Below the pieces are notes generated by a model. That model was not told the origin of the DNA, made no database searches, and worked only from the letters and a program-made list of their open reading frames with translations. DNA of 64,000 bases from Pleodorina starrii. Its lineage: Eukaryota; Chlorophyta; Chlorophyceae; Chlamydomonadales; Volvocaceae. Below, piece after piece: positions 11,001 to 23,125 of this stretch. The DNA lies in contig BRXU01000004.1 in the NCBI GenBank assembly GCA_030267565.1, forward strand, positions 5,152,501 to 5,216,500, in the 5' to 3' direction. How positions within the stretch are numbered: position 1 is the stretch's first letter; every line of letters starts with the position of its first letter. The position numbers were made by a program, and so were the translations under genes.

Positions 11001-11941
11001 AAGGTGGGTGGGTGGGTGGGTCAGCTGCTGGTGGGGGTGACCCTCCCCGTGTCGCCAGCGCAGTAACACCGGATGGGGGGACCCACAGCCCCACACGTGG
11101 AGCGCCGCCTGCCGGCTTGGGAGCCGCCGCTGCTGAGGGCGCCATGCTGCCAAAGAGCAGCGATGCCAAGCAGAGGCGGGTTGGTTGCTTGTCCGGGCAG
11201 GTTGGTTGCTTGTCCGGGCAGGTTGGTTGCTTGTCCGGGCAGGTTGGTTGCTTGTCCGCAGTTTGTCGGTTTGGGTTGGGTGGTCCGGCGGGGACGCGGT
11301 CGCAGCTCTTCCGGTAGTGGAAAGGTGACGGTTATGTCTGTTAAGTGTTACTGGGTTCTCGGTCGCCTACGTCCCTCCGCTGCGGTATCGTTTCTGTCAT
11401 TCCCCCCCGGGGCAGGTCTTTGTGGCCAACCCGAACAAGCCGCAGCCAGTCGTGGACATCCTCGCAAACAATCGCGAGAAGCTGCTCAAATACCTGGACG
11501 ACTTCCACACGGAAAAGGGTGCGTCCTTGGGCTCTGGGCATTGAACTGACTGCGGTTTAGCGGGTGGCACGAAGCGATTTACCCGCCCAGCAGCAGTCAG
11601 TCCGGGGCAGCTGAGTCAAACCCGCATGAGGCAGGGGTGATGGGGGTGCGCAGGCGCTCCGCTGGACTCGTGGTGCGCCTAGCCAAGTGTTTTTCCCGGA
11701 ATGTTGCCGAAGGACGCCTTAAACCGTGCACGCGCTTTGGTGTTCGTCTTGCGCAGAGGAGGACGAGCAGTTCAAGGAAGAGAAGGCGGTCATCATCAAG
11801 ACGATATCGCTGCTAGGGGGTCCAGCGCCGCCGCCACCTCCTCCCCCAGCAGCAACGCCAGCTGCGGCACCGGCACAAGCGCCGGCCGCGGCACCAGCTG
11901 CGGCGCTGGCGGACGCGGCGACTGCCGAGCCCACGTCGTGA
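8015..11941 (+). CDS. MO25: MO25 / CAB39 scaffold protein
   Basis: MO25 is a helical-repeat scaffold that activates STE20-family and STRAD pseudokinases; in fungi and plants it acts in polarity and cytokinesis. Exons: 8015-8424, 8505-8579, 8997-9090, 9443-9502, 10141-10206, 10860-11003, 11416-11518, 11757-11941. Joined they give 378 residues against about 340 in animals. The start matches the family ([11 protein letters not shown]). Conserved blocks follow in order: [72 protein letters not shown] and [10 protein letters not shown]. The extra length is a C-terminal Pro/Ala-rich tail after residue ~337. Donor 8579 was chosen over 8585 because it restores the family spacing. The 15 bases at the end of the exon ending at 10206, and its donor, are copied in a 220-bp tandem duplication. 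Confidence 0.95.
10190..10629. repeat. Perfect 220-bp tandem duplication spanning a MO25 splice donor
   Basis: Copy 1 is 10190-10409 and copy 2 is 10410-10629; I see no difference between them. Each copy holds the last 15 coding bases of the exon ending at 10206, its donor (TTGAAG|GTAGGC) and about 200 bases of intron. Near-zero divergence means a recent event or an assembly artefact. Confidence 0.9.
11178..11260. repeat. 21-bp tandem repeat, four copies, in a MO25 intron
   Basis: The unit GGTTGGTTGCTTGTCCGGGCA is repeated about four times, with the last copy diverging after TTGTCC. It lies in the intron between exons 10860-11003 and 11416-11518. Confidence 0.8.
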
Positions 11942-12893
11942 GGCCGACTGCGCTGGGCGTGACCTTCGCGGGGTTACGGGGCAGGTGGAGGTTGGGTGGA
12001 GCTCTAAGCGCTGGCCGCGTGAAATGCGATGGAGTGAACAGCGCCAACGCGAACTGCTGGCATGGCCGGTTTTTGCATAATCCTCTTGCATGCGCTTGAT
12101 TACCCGCCCCCTGGCGTGTGTGTGTTGTGCCTCGTGCTGCAAGAGTCGCGCCGTCCAAAGCTCGCATATGCGCCGAAGGGTGCTGTTATTGGGCGAGACG
12201 GATACATAGTCGCCGCGGTCGGTAACGGATGTACAGGCCATGGATGACCCATATCGCCGCATGTTTCCTGTGTCAAGTATGTTGGCCTATGAATGTTGAC
12301 TGCAAGAACGATGTATGTCATCTCTTGTCAGACCTGTGTGCTCTTGCACAAGAGATGGTCGTTATTACAGGGTCGTCCAGTGTACGACTTGCTGTAGCCC
12401 AGTGTACTTGCGCCTAAAGGAGTCGGGGCAACCCCAATTCCTCTGCAATAGGTTAGCTGTATAATGTAAATCTTCTCTGCTATCTGGGTTACTTGCTGCC
12501 TCGCAACCTCTGACCATCAATCACATGCAACCGTCCCCGAGAGGACGGACGCGCCTTGTTCACAGTCAAGGCACGCCACCAACTTCTTGTTGTTGCGACC
12601 ATCGTGGCGGCATTTCATAGTAAGCTTAGTAGCAGCCTGCGGCGCTGTCTCCGGCACCTAGCCAGTTGCGCGAGGATAGGTGCAGCTTGCCGAAACGCGA
12701 CATATTAACGAGTAGAGCTGCAACCGTACGATGCAGCGATCAGGGTGAGCATATGGGCATGGCGTCGGCGATACCGCGACCTACCTGTAAACCGCAATGG
12801 CTATGGCAGCGGCTGCTCAGCGGGCATACGACAAACATATTTCTTCGGATGGGACATCAAAAAAGATTTAATATCTCTAACATTTGCAGGAGC
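11942..12893. other. MO25 3' UTR and spacer before the kinase gene
   Basis: No gene supported. It holds the MO25 poly(A) signal and, at the right end, the kinase 5' leader. A possible acceptor (TTTGCAG) at 12883-12889, just before the ATG at 12894, could mean a 5' UTR intron. Confidence 0.45.
12465..12469 (+). promoter_or_regulatory. TGTAA polyadenylation signal for MO25
   Basis: TGTAA in an AT-rich setting, about 525 bases after the MO25 stop. This is a usual 3' UTR length for the group. Confidence 0.5.
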
Positions 12894-15800
12894 ATGCCTC
12901 AAGCAGTTTGCGCTAATGACCCTGCCGGGGCATCGTTGCGCTCGCTCTCGGATGCGCATTTCGTCTTCGGCGCGAGCAGTAATCAGCTCGGTGCAAAGTA
13001 TGAGATCAAAAAGAAGATTGAGCTGTACAAGGGCAGGTAAGCTTGCGGGTCGGCCGGGTTTTGGGGTGCGTCGCCGACTAACCGCAACCGACAAAGGCGA
13101 ACAGCGCTTGGAAACAGCCGGGGCATCGGCTAAACTTGCCGCTTGCGAAGACGCACATCACTTGTCTTCATGATGCGACAAAACACAGCGTCCCAGCTGC
13201 GTTGCTGATGCCTGCCATTGCGGGTCGCGGACGGTGCAGTGTGTCCACGGTTTACAAGTGCCTGCTGTCTGGCGGAAAGGCCGTGGTCATCAAGACGTAC
13301 CACAAGGGGAAGATGGCCGACAAGCACTTTCACAAGCTGGAGAGAGAGGTAGCCGCGATGCGCGCACTGTGCCGGGAAGTCGGCAAGAAGGGCGTCGTGC
13401 AGCTGCTGGACACGTATGAGGACGCGCAGGGGATTTACCTGGTTATGGAGTGCTGCGAAGGTGAGGACAAGGGCCGACAGAGTGGCCGGGGAGGGCCGCG
13501 CGCGACTGACCGGTCTCCCATCGCGTGGCCTTGCGAGCGGCGTCACCAGCGAGACGCGCATCCCGCAGGCGCGGCCCTCGCCTGCTCCCTGACCCGGCAT
13601 CCCAACGACACATCAACCATTAATACCCTGTTTGCGCAGGCGGCGACCTCTTCAAACGGCTGATGCTGCATGGCGGCAAGCTGCCGGAGCAGTGGGTCTG
13701 CGTCGAGGTAAGCGCGGGAGGGGCTGTGGTGGCGGGAGAGGCGGGAGGCGCTCGCCGCAGCAGGGTGCGCCTCTGCACCTCTGCACCTCTGCGTCCGCAC
13801 AACAGCAATCGGCGGTGCCTGTCACCGCGGTGGGACCCGCTGCGCGCTCCCGCATCTCCCTCTGCCTGCCCGCATTTCGCTTGCACGCGTTCGCTTTTGT
13901 AATCCTGTGATGCCGTCGGTGCTCACACGCCTCGTGTAGCTATCAATGTATATTAAAGTACCGCTTACGCTTTAACAAAAAAGGGCGCCGCTTCCGAACC
14001 TGCCTGCTTGCTTGCGCGCCCGCTTGCCCGCTTTTGCTCGCAGGTGATTGCGCCGCTGCTTCGCGTGCTTGAGCGAATGCACGGCTTGCACCTGATGCAC
14101 CGGGACATCAAACCGGAGAACATCTTTATCACTGCCGACGGGCATGTCAAGCTGGGCGACTTCGGGCTGGCGATCGACTGGACCAAGGAGCTGGCCTTCA
14201 GCCGCTCCGGAACTTTGGACTACATGGCACCAGGTACGGCACGCTATGGTACGACGCATCGTACGGCGCATGCGCGGCCCGAATATGGGCTGCGCACGCA
14301 TCTGTGGGTTGGCGCTGCCATCGATCGAGGGGCTGCATGGGGCCGCATCCGCGCACGATAGCACCATTGAGTGCTACGCGTGTAATGCCTCCCTCGTCCC
14401 TCCCCTTCCTCCTCACACCCTCCCCTCCTCCCCATGCCCCGCCACTTGTGTCGTGCAGAGGTGCTGATAAACCCGGCTACCCACACCCAGGAGTCTCCGT
14501 CCGTCACCGTCCCGCAGCTTGCCAACAAGAACATCCGGCCGTACACCGCGGCCGTTGACGTTTGGGCGGTTGGCTGCCTGGCTTACGAGCTTGTGTGCGG
14601 GCGGCCGCCCTTCGAGGTGGAAGATGAGAAGCAGACGGCCAGTCTCATCATCTACTCCCACACTATCAACTTTGAGGCCACAGCCACGCCAGCCTGGGCG
14701 GACTTCGTCACACAGGCCCTCATTAAGGACCCCCGGCAGCGGCCCGACGCCTCGACCCTGCTCGGCCACCAGTGGATTCGGAGCAACCTGGACCGTGCCA
14801 CCGCCGGTGTGCCGGTGGTGTCGGCTTACGGCCGCGCCGCCAGTGGCCTTTCAGCGGCGGCGGCGGCGGCGGCGGCTGACGCCGCGGACACGCAGCCGAC
14901 GAGCGACAGGTCCGGCGGCGCGTTGCGCTCGCCGTCGCTGGCGGCACCGGCCGCCGCCGCCGCCGCTAGCTGTGGAGGCAGCAGCGCCTGCGGGACCGCG
15001 TCAATGGTGGGTCTGGGCGATGGCAGCAGCAGCGGCGTTAGCACCGGCGGCAGCAGCGCTGCGGCCACCCACTTGCAGCAGCGGACATGCACGCCGTCGA
15101 CGACGTCGCATGGCTTCCGTACCGCGGCGGCCATGCTGGCGACGCGTGCGAGCCAGCAGAGCCCCTCGACGCCACTGCCGCCATCGGCGTCGGCGGCCGC
15201 CGCCGCCACGTCGGCCACAACGTCGCCCGTGACGGCATCGGGCGCGGTGTACGGCGGCGGCCTAACCGCGAGTGCGCAGCCGCAGCCGCGCTCCGCGCCG
15301 CCGACCCAGGCGGCGGCTTCTTCCGGGGGTTTCCGCGCGGGCAACACTGGCGGCGGCGGCGGCATCAGCAGCAGCGGCGCACTGCGCAGCCTGCTCGACG
15401 CCTTCAAGAACGCGTCCATCTGCAGCGGCGCCGCCGCCACCAACACCGCCACTTGCGCGGAGCGCGCGGCGGGGACGCCGTCGGCGGCAGCAGCTGCGGC
15501 GGCGGCCTACGCCGCCGCCGTCGGCGGCGGCGCCCGGCCGCCCTCCGCCGGCAGCTACTACCGCAGCAGCAGCGGCACCGCCAGCGGCGGCATCGTCAGC
15601 AGCAGCAATATAAGCGTCGGCAGCGGCAGCGGCGCCGTCGGCGGCGGCAGCAGCGCTGCGCAGCTGCTCCGGACCTCGTTCCAGTTCCAGCTGCCGCCGA
15701 CAGACCGGGAAAGCATAAGCAGCCTCGGCAGCCTCAGCGGCAGCTATTCCCACTTGGCTGGCGGCAAGTCTTTGCGCTCGTCCTTCCAGGTGCAGATTCC

Positions 15801-16998
15801 CCTCAGCAGCGACCGCGAGCGGGACAGGGACCCGTTTTCACTTGGCGGCAGCAGTACGGCAGCTGTTGTGGGGTACAGGACGCCGTCGGCGTCGGCGCGG
15901 GAGCCTTCCTCGGAGCCACTCCACAGCCATCAGCCGCCGCTGTCGCCGCCGCTGCTCACGCGCACCGCATCGCCGGTACAGCAGCGGTCTTTTCTGGCGA
16001 GCAGCGGCAGCAGCGGCAGGAACGGCAGCGGCGTTGGTAGCCCGGTGGGCGCCGCCGCCGCCGCCGCCGCCGCTGGCAACGGCAACGGCGGCTTTGCCAG
16101 CCCGTCTCGCATCGCCCGTAGCGGCGCTGCCACCACGGGCGGCCTTGTGGCTAGTCAGGGCGGCTCGGCCAGCCTGCTCTCGACACCGCCGCGGTCCCTT
16201 GTCGGCTCACTTTCCTCTGCTGGAGTGTGCGGAGGGCTGCCCTCTCCGCCCACTCAGCAGCGCCCCGACCTGTCCCCAGTGTTGGGACCCACCACTTCGC
16301 CCACCACTGGCGGCGGCCAACTGGGAAAACCGCCTCGCCCGCAGCCGGACAGTCCCGCGAAAGCGCTGGCGCCGCCGCCGGTGCAGCCAGCGGCGGCGGC
16401 GCCGTCGGCGCTGCCGTCGCCGCCGCCTTGCGGCAGCGCCCCGGCGCTTCGGACCGGGATGTACTCGAGCCCGCCGCGGTTGCAGCCGCAGGTCGCCGGC
16501 AACGTCGAGTGGGCCGGCGGCGGCAGCGGCGGCCAAGCCGGCGCCACCGGCTCCGGAACCGCCGCCGCCGCCTCGCCCAGCTCGCTGCACGACCTGACGC
16601 GCAACTGGGGCGCCGTTGTGTCGATCAGCGTCAGCAAGCTGTCGGGCCTGGTCGGCAACGGCCGCCGCAGCGGCAGCGGCAGCGCCTTTAGCAGCCCGCA
16701 GCGTCTGCCTGTGCAGGGCAAGGCCCTGGACTCGTACGGCCTGCCGGCGCCGACGCCCGTGGCGTCGGGGCTGCCGCCGGCGGAGTACTGCAGCCCGCGG
16801 CCCGTAGGGGTGCTGGAGCGCGTCAAGTACCACTTGCGCGGGGGGAGCGGTGGCGTTGCCGCGTCGTCGCCAAGCCACAGCTCCCAATCTGGGAATCAGC
16901 AGCTGCACTCGCAGCAGCAGCAGCAGCAACAGCAACAGCAGTACGGCAATCACGTCCGGAGTCTCATCGTACCTGTGGCGCCGGTGGATGTTATGTGA
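12894..16998 (+). CDS. Aurora-like Ser/Thr protein kinase with long C-terminal tail
   Basis: Exons 12894-13036, 13240-13460, 13640-13707, 14044-14233 and 14459-16998 join to 1053 residues. The kinase domain is about residues 36-314. It shows a glycine-poor nucleotide loop (YKGSVSTVYK), Lys66 in VVIK, HRDIKPEN with Asp165, DFG at 183-185, SGTLDYMAPE, and DVWAVGCLAYEL with RPPFE. GTLDY and the GRPPFE helix resemble aurora kinases and the algal aurora-like (CALK) group, which acts in flagellar shortening; that assignment is inference. An insertion of about 25 residues (PATHTQES...) follows MAPEV. Residues 315-1053 are Ser/Gly/Ala/Pro-rich with a polyglutamine run near the end (16912-16940) and no known domain. 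The start ATG follows a possible acceptor, so an upstream exon is possible. All catalytic residues are present, so it should be active. Confidence 0.8.
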
Positions 16999-18849
16999 AG
17001 TGGGGCCAGTGGGGCCCGTGAAGTGATCCGGCCGTGAAGTTGTGGGAAGTGATCCGCAATATGGGTGAATGGGATGTGGGCGGATGGGATGTGGGCGAAT
17101 GGAACGGTCTGCTGCGCGATAGCGGCAGGGCATGGCATAACAGGGCGGAGGTGCCGAGACGAGGCACTCCCCGGCGGCTCCCCGTTGTAGGCGTTGGGAT
17201 TTGTTGGCTCGTGATCTTCATTGTTGGTCAGCATTCCCTCCAGCTCGCATCGCACAGAAGGGTATTAGGTTTCGGCTGGCTGGCTGTCGTAACATTAGCG
17301 GGTGGACCGTATGCGGGGGCTGCGCACACCCAACATGCAAGGGCTGACTAATTGAGACAACTGCCGTACGTGGCGGCGGATTTGTCGCTCAACGGCCTCG
17401 TGATTGTGTTCGCGACACGACAAAATTCCGTGTACATAACATACCGGTACACACACAATGCGACAACCATGCCCTGGGGCTAGGGACGAGAAAGATGGCG
17501 GGATTTGTTGAATATCTGAGTGGGCTGTATTTTTGACGCAGCGTCCGTCCGGCTGTGAACACCCTATTTGACAACTCTTATTAGAGCGACCCGGGGCTGT
17601 GGGCGAAACGCCGGCTTCCGGAAAGATCGGGATTGGGCGAAGGCGCGCAGCTAGGGTTACAGTCTATGAACAGGGGCGCCGCATAAATAGGGCCGTAGGT
17701 GTTAGGTCATTATTTATTCTTTTTTTGGGCGCATGCCGCTCTGGTGGGGGGGCCTCTATGGGGGAAGGGGTTATGGCGTGCCTTTGGGCGGCGGCTGCGG
17801 AGGGTTGCCAGCCATCTCTCAGCCCTTCCTCGCCCCTTTTACCTTCTGTCCCTCTCCGTACGGCGTGATTCGGCCTGTGTGTTAACTTGTGTCTTGAGGG
17901 GCAGAGGGCCCCGGCCAAAGGTAGCGCCATCCATCCAGGGGACTGATCCCATTGTGGTTCGTGGACGCGGTGGCGGTGGTGGAGTTCACCCTAATTCCTG
18001 CTGAACAGTGGCCTCATTTCTCTCTGTGTGTGTGTGCATTGCTCTCTTCTTGACCGGTCAATAACTTTCGTTGTGCCGAGCACCTTTAAAAGGTACGGCT
18101 GGGTTTCCTGGCTCGGATCCATCTGCTGGAGGACGCCTGGATGGCTGCAGACGGGGGGGAGGGGCGTGTCGCGGCGCCGTGCGCGGGACAAAGGACGGCA
18201 TGAGTGTGTGCGTTGGAAGGCAATCGACACAGCCCCGAAACGCAGCCCCTGTCTGTAGGAGGGGGTGGGGAGAGCAACAAGCTCGTTCACCGGCCGGTGT
18301 GTTGCGAATGCGAAGGCATGTGTACGTGTGCGTATCTTGATACAACGTGGCTCCCACGTGGCTCCCATGGTGGTGGACTGCACCGGGAAAAGCAGAACCC
18401 GACCGGACCGGACCCGATCCTTGGCAAAGCAACGCCATTACGCCAACGACATCCCCTCCCGGGTTCCGGGTCCGTTCGCTAACGCCGTCTCCGTCTCCGC
18501 TGCGGTATCTTCTTTTTACTCCCCGCCACACCCCCGGCGGGCCGGCAGTCAACGGCACGTGTGGCGTATCAGGCCTGCCGCCGGCCGGGACCCACGAGTG
18601 GCCACAGCAGTGCAACCATCCCTCGGCAATCGCCCCACAACCAACCAACCAACCAACCTGGACGGTGCGTGCCGTTGTGCTCAACACTACACAGTCAGTC
18701 AACCCTCCTCGCATACACCGTTAAGGGCCCGTCAATCGTCAATCACGCAACCCCATCAGTATCCGGCCAGTTGGCCCGCTGCCTCTACCCATCAAAGAGT
18801 CTGAAGCCCACCACAGTAACAACCACAACATCAACATCAAAGTGTTCAG

Positions 18850-18940
18850 TTCTTCGAATGAGGCAGCCAGCCAGCCAATCCTGCCAGCTCCTTTCTGCCA
18901 GCCAGTCAGTCAGTCAGCCAGTCCAGCCAGCCAGTTCAAT
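18850..18940. repeat. Short (CAGCCAGY)-type repeat tract
   Basis: Irregular runs of CCAGCCAG and CAGTCAGT. A similar AGCCAATT/CAGCCAGC tract occurs at 60190-60255. Confidence 0.55.
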
Positions 18941-19008
18941 CATTGGCGAGTCTAGCGCCCGCGCGACGAGCTCCAATCAGCGCCAGAGTGGCCGTCCCCC
19001 AAGCAGCG

Positions 19009-19013
19009 TTACA
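19009..19013 (-). promoter_or_regulatory. TGTAA polyadenylation signal for the SP1-like gene
   Basis: TTACA on the plus strand reads TGTAA on the minus strand, about 260 bases beyond the stop at 19274. Confidence 0.45.
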
Positions 19014-19273
19014 GTGTTGCACCCGAGACTCCCCTCCCTCGCCTGCTCTGACCTCCCCTACCCGGCCCCGTGCCCGCCGCCAATCCACACCCCCGCCCTC
19101 GCCCCTACAGCTGCTACCCCGGATGCTGGAGCCTTTGCACCCCCCTTGCTGGGCGGTGGCCGCCCATCTGCGATGCCCGGTACCGTACCTGCCTGTACGG
19201 CCCCGTTGAAAACGTACGACGCTGGCCCTGTACGACACTGAAACAGCCCACCGCACCGCACCCTAATAAGGGA

Positions 19274-22200
19274 CTACGGTCGGTACACCCGGATCGTACG
19301 ACTGCCCACTCGGCAAATGGGGCACTTGGTCAGATTGCCGCTGCAGCTGTTGCAAACACACATGTGACCACAGCCCGAGAAGACCACGTCGCTGTCTCGG
19401 TCCAAACACACCACGCACGTGCCGGCGGCGCGCTCGCCGTCGCCGCCGTCGCCGTCGCCGTCGGTGGCGGCACCCGCCGCACCGCCGCCTGCGGCGGCCG
19501 TGCGTCGCGCGGCGTCTGCCATGGCCATGACTCGTTTATATCGGCGGTAGGTTTGCAGTCCACGGAACGCAAACCAGGCCTTGCGAGCCACCAGCGCCGC
19601 ACCCAGCAGCCCGAAGCCCCAGGCAAAGACCTGGCAGGACAAGGGGTCGCGGTCACAACCGGCAGCGACGGCCACGCCAACACCGTTGGCAGGCGTGAGA
19701 AAGGCAGGAGATGAGACGCGGGGACGCGGAGCGATTTAAACGATTAGTTCACATTTTCGCAGCAGCAAAATACGGAACTGAGAGTCGGCGCAATTGAAAG
19801 AAAGAGCGGCGGAAAGAGGCAGCTCCCCGAGAGAGAGACCCGGCGCTCGCCGCCCGGCCCCCAAAGCCCCCGCATGGCGCACCCGGATGATGCCCGACGT
19901 TCGCTCCAGGGAGGCTCGCAGCTGCGGCAGCGTCAGCGTCGTCACGTGGAAGGGCCCCCGCCCCGGCATGCGCAGCGAGTACGGCAGCGCCTGCAGCGCC
20001 GCCTGCCCCAGCAACTCGGCGCCCGCCGCCGCCGCCGTCAGCGCCAACGTCGACGTCGACGTTGACGACGACGACGACGACGAGCAGCTGGCGCCGGCGC
20101 CGCTGCCGACCCGCGCCGAATCCCGCCCAAAGGCCGGCGCCGCTGCCTCCCCCGACTGCTGCTCCGGTTGGGACAGGGACTGGGGCTGGCCGCCGCCGCC
20201 CGCTCCGGAGCCGGCAACGCCTGCGAGTCGTTTTCTTCCGGGTCCCACGCGGTCAAGTACGAGCTCCCCCACCACCGTGACGGCGGTGTCCATTGGCAGA
20301 TATCGCTCCGTGATGCGGACCCCGTGCTTCACCATGCTCTTCCTGAGGTGCAGCGGGCGCCGGTGCGGTGAGGTGAGGTGCGGTGAGGCGCGGTGAGGTG
20401 CGGACGAAGAGATAGGGTCAGGGAGCAGACCCCAGAGAGCACGACATGATGACGATGTGGTGGTGGTGGTGGTGGTGGTGGATGAACAAGCAGCGGCAGC
20501 GGCAGCAACAGGAGCAGGAACGGGAGCAGAGACTGAAGCCACCACAGCTGCAGCAGCCGCGCGGTGGGGAGTCGCGGGCCGAGCAAATCACGGCACGCCG
20601 TCGCCGCCGCAGCGCCAACCCCAGCCCCAGCCCCAGCGCCAGCCCCAACCCCAGCCCCCGCGTTCCAAGCCCCAGCGCCAGGCCCGGGCCCTGCCCCCGC
20701 TGCGCCCTGCTGGGCCCAGTCCCTCACTCACAGGGCCTTGCTGAGCACCGCCTGCAGCAGTGTGCCCTGCAGTATGTTGGCATGTTGGAACTCCTGCTTC
20801 ACCTCCATGACACCCGACAGACCCGCGGCGTGCTGCAGGTTCTCCAGCCGGATGCGCCCCGTGCGGTCCTCCTGGGGTGCACCGCAAAATATCGGAAGAA
20901 GAAGAAGAGTGAGGTACGGGTGGGCACATAAGAAAGGTGATAAGGATACGTAAAGAGTAACATGACAAGGGTTAGTAATCAGCGGGGAGCTGAGGGGTCG
21001 GGTAAGGCCTCAGCTCGTGGCCACGCGCGGTCGGCCTGGCCCGCCCCACAACCCCCGGGCCTCGAGCCGGCGGCAACCTCCGACCTTCCATCTCCAATCT
21101 CCCCACACCCACACCCACATCCACACCCTGCGCCGACTCCCAACTGACGCCCAGCTCCCCCGGCTTCCATGCGCTCGCCTCAGCCCTGCCCTGCCGTACC
21201 TCCACCCGTGCCTGTGTCGTACTCACCAGGAACGGCTCCCGCTGCTCCTGCTCCCTCCGGACCTCGAAGCACTCCTGTGTCGTACGGCCGCTGGGGTGCT
21301 CCTTGAAGTACACCTCCTCCTCCACAAGCTGCCATCAGGAGGGGTATAAAGAGAAATCCGCAGCGGAGAAGGAGACGGCGTTAGCGAACGGGGAAAGGGA
21401 GGGGAGGGAAAGGGAGGCCAATCCATCAGGAAAGCAATCCAACCAACCAACCCCGGGTGCCGGTGGAGTTAGTGGGTTGGTTGGTAGTGAAGTGCGTTAC
21501 ATGCGGGTCGGGTCGGGTCGGGTCGGGTCACGCTGCGACAACACAGGGGCGGGGCTTAGCAGAGAAGCGCTGGAGCGGAGTTGCGCAGTTGCTGCCGCTG
21601 TTCTCGTAGCTGCGGCAGCCCGACCCGGGTCGCATCCTTGCGGCCGTGAACTGCCACTGTATCCCGCTGACCCACCGGCCCGCCACCGACCCACGCACCC
21701 ACGCACGCACCTCCCGCATCACCGCCGGCGCCCCGCTGAGATGGCACGTGGTCGGCTCCCGGCACGTGATCCGGCCCCGTACGGCAACCAGCAGGGGCAG
21801 CATGGGGTCCAACCGGCAGACGCCTGCGGTCCGGCGAGTCGGGCGGGCAGTTACGGTTACGGTGCCGTACCGTGATTAGGTTACAGGATCATGCGCAAGG
21901 GCGATCATGCTCAAGGAACGTCAGATTCACGGCAGAATCGGCCGAAGCACGTCGCCAGTGCATCTAGGGCGCGGCCCTGGGTGTCGCCCGAGTACCCCTG
22001 GCCGTCGGCCTCCCAGCGTCTGCGGGATTCGGAGGCCCGACGGTCTGCAGGTGCGCGGTGTGCAGGTGCGCCGCCCAATATCGGTGTGCCGCCGAGTGCA
22101 CCGCGCATGTATGGCTGCCGCTGGTACCGTGCGCCGACCGAGTCGGGCTTCGGACTCACTGGCAAGCGTCTCCAGCACCTGTGCCCGATCCAGCTCAAAT

Positions 22201-22639
22201 ATGCGGCCATCTTGGATATTGGCAAGCTGCGATAGGGTAGTTGATGGTGGTGGGGAGGGTCGGAGTGAGGGCGGAAACGGTTGTCCTGGCCAATGGAAGG
22301 GAGGGGGTTGGGACAGACGACCGCCTGGTGTGGTGGCCGGTTAGTCGCCACGGGAGCACCGGCGCAAGCCAATCATGGCGGCTTTACTCGAGGCTTCCGG
22401 CATATTTTACAAAGCAAACATCTGGAGGGATGACTGCGGGTCTGTGCCTGTGTCTCGTTGCGTCGCGACGGTTGTGCCGGTGTACGTAGACAGCATAGGC
22501 GAACGGAAGAGGGCTCGGAACCTCAATAGAACCAGCTGCTCCTTACCTGGAAGAGTGCAGCGCTGACGCCCAGCGATGCTAGGCCGCCCACCGACAGGAA
22601 GTTCAGCCACGACGACGGTCGTTCAGCAAAATCCGCCAT
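19274..22639 (-). CDS. SP1/MUL1-type membrane RING E3 ubiquitin ligase
   Basis: This family ubiquitinates proteins at the plastid outer envelope (plant SP1, acting on TOC import components) or mitochondria and peroxisomes (MUL1, SPL). Exons from the 5' end: 22639-22547, 22226-22160, 21823-21711, 21328-21227, 20871-20732, 20342-19883, 19630-19274; all phases fit and give 443 residues. Domains in order: N-terminal membrane segment at about residues 9-31; the conserved core (LPLLVAVRGRI, then ERYLPMDTAVTVVGELV and GPFHVTTLTLPQL, as in the GIDE domain); second membrane segment at about 326-347; C-terminal RING at about 398-433 (CVVC...CGHMCVC..C...CPIC). Topology would put the RING in the cytosol. 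A low-complexity Ala/Ser/Asp insertion interrupts the GIDE region. Which organelle it serves cannot be read from the sequence. Confidence 0.88.
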
Positions 22640-23125
22640 GTTTCCACTAGTTGTTTAGCATAAAAAGCAAACAAATTGCAGGCAACCTTATAATGCAGCC
22701 TGAAATCGTGTCCCGGCGAATTCTCAAAAGAAAAACGCCCATCTACCGTACGGCCCTTTTCCCACTGTTCACAACTGTCATTACAAAGTAGTCATGTTGG
22801 GCATTTGCGTTGACCACCGGTTCATCACACGTATCTATGTGGCACTGGACAACTGTTCTTGGTCCATTTCTGACACGTAGGAACACGCAGGAACCCTAGT
22901 GACTAGACGCAATCTCCATCTCCCTGCTAAGTAAATGGCATTTCCTAGTTTTGTGTGGATGCTGGCGGAATGTGGGCATGTATCAGCCTTACCACCTGGG
23001 TCTTCCAGCGCCGATGCACTTGCAACAGTAAGCTGGGCGTTTCAGCGGGGAGCTCGTATGCCCGTGTAGAATAAGCGCCACCCTTACTGTAGTGATGTCT
23101 CGTGCACAGCATGTGAGAGGAAAGC
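22640..23125. promoter_or_regulatory. Shared divergent promoter region, SP1-like (-) / F-box-Sel1 (+)
   Basis: These 486 bases separate the two start codons. The left part (22640-22740) is AT-rich for this window. No TATA box or known motif stands out, but both promoters must lie here unless either gene has an upstream exon. Confidence 0.5.

Larger units (their letters stand above)
16999..19273. other. Convergent 3' regions of the kinase (+) and SP1-like (-) genes
   Basis: No gene supported in about 2.3 kb. It contains CAAC- and CAGCCAGT-type short repeats around 18640-18940. A minus-strand TGTAA lies at 19009-19013. I saw no clear TGTAA for the plus-strand kinase. Confidence 0.45.
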
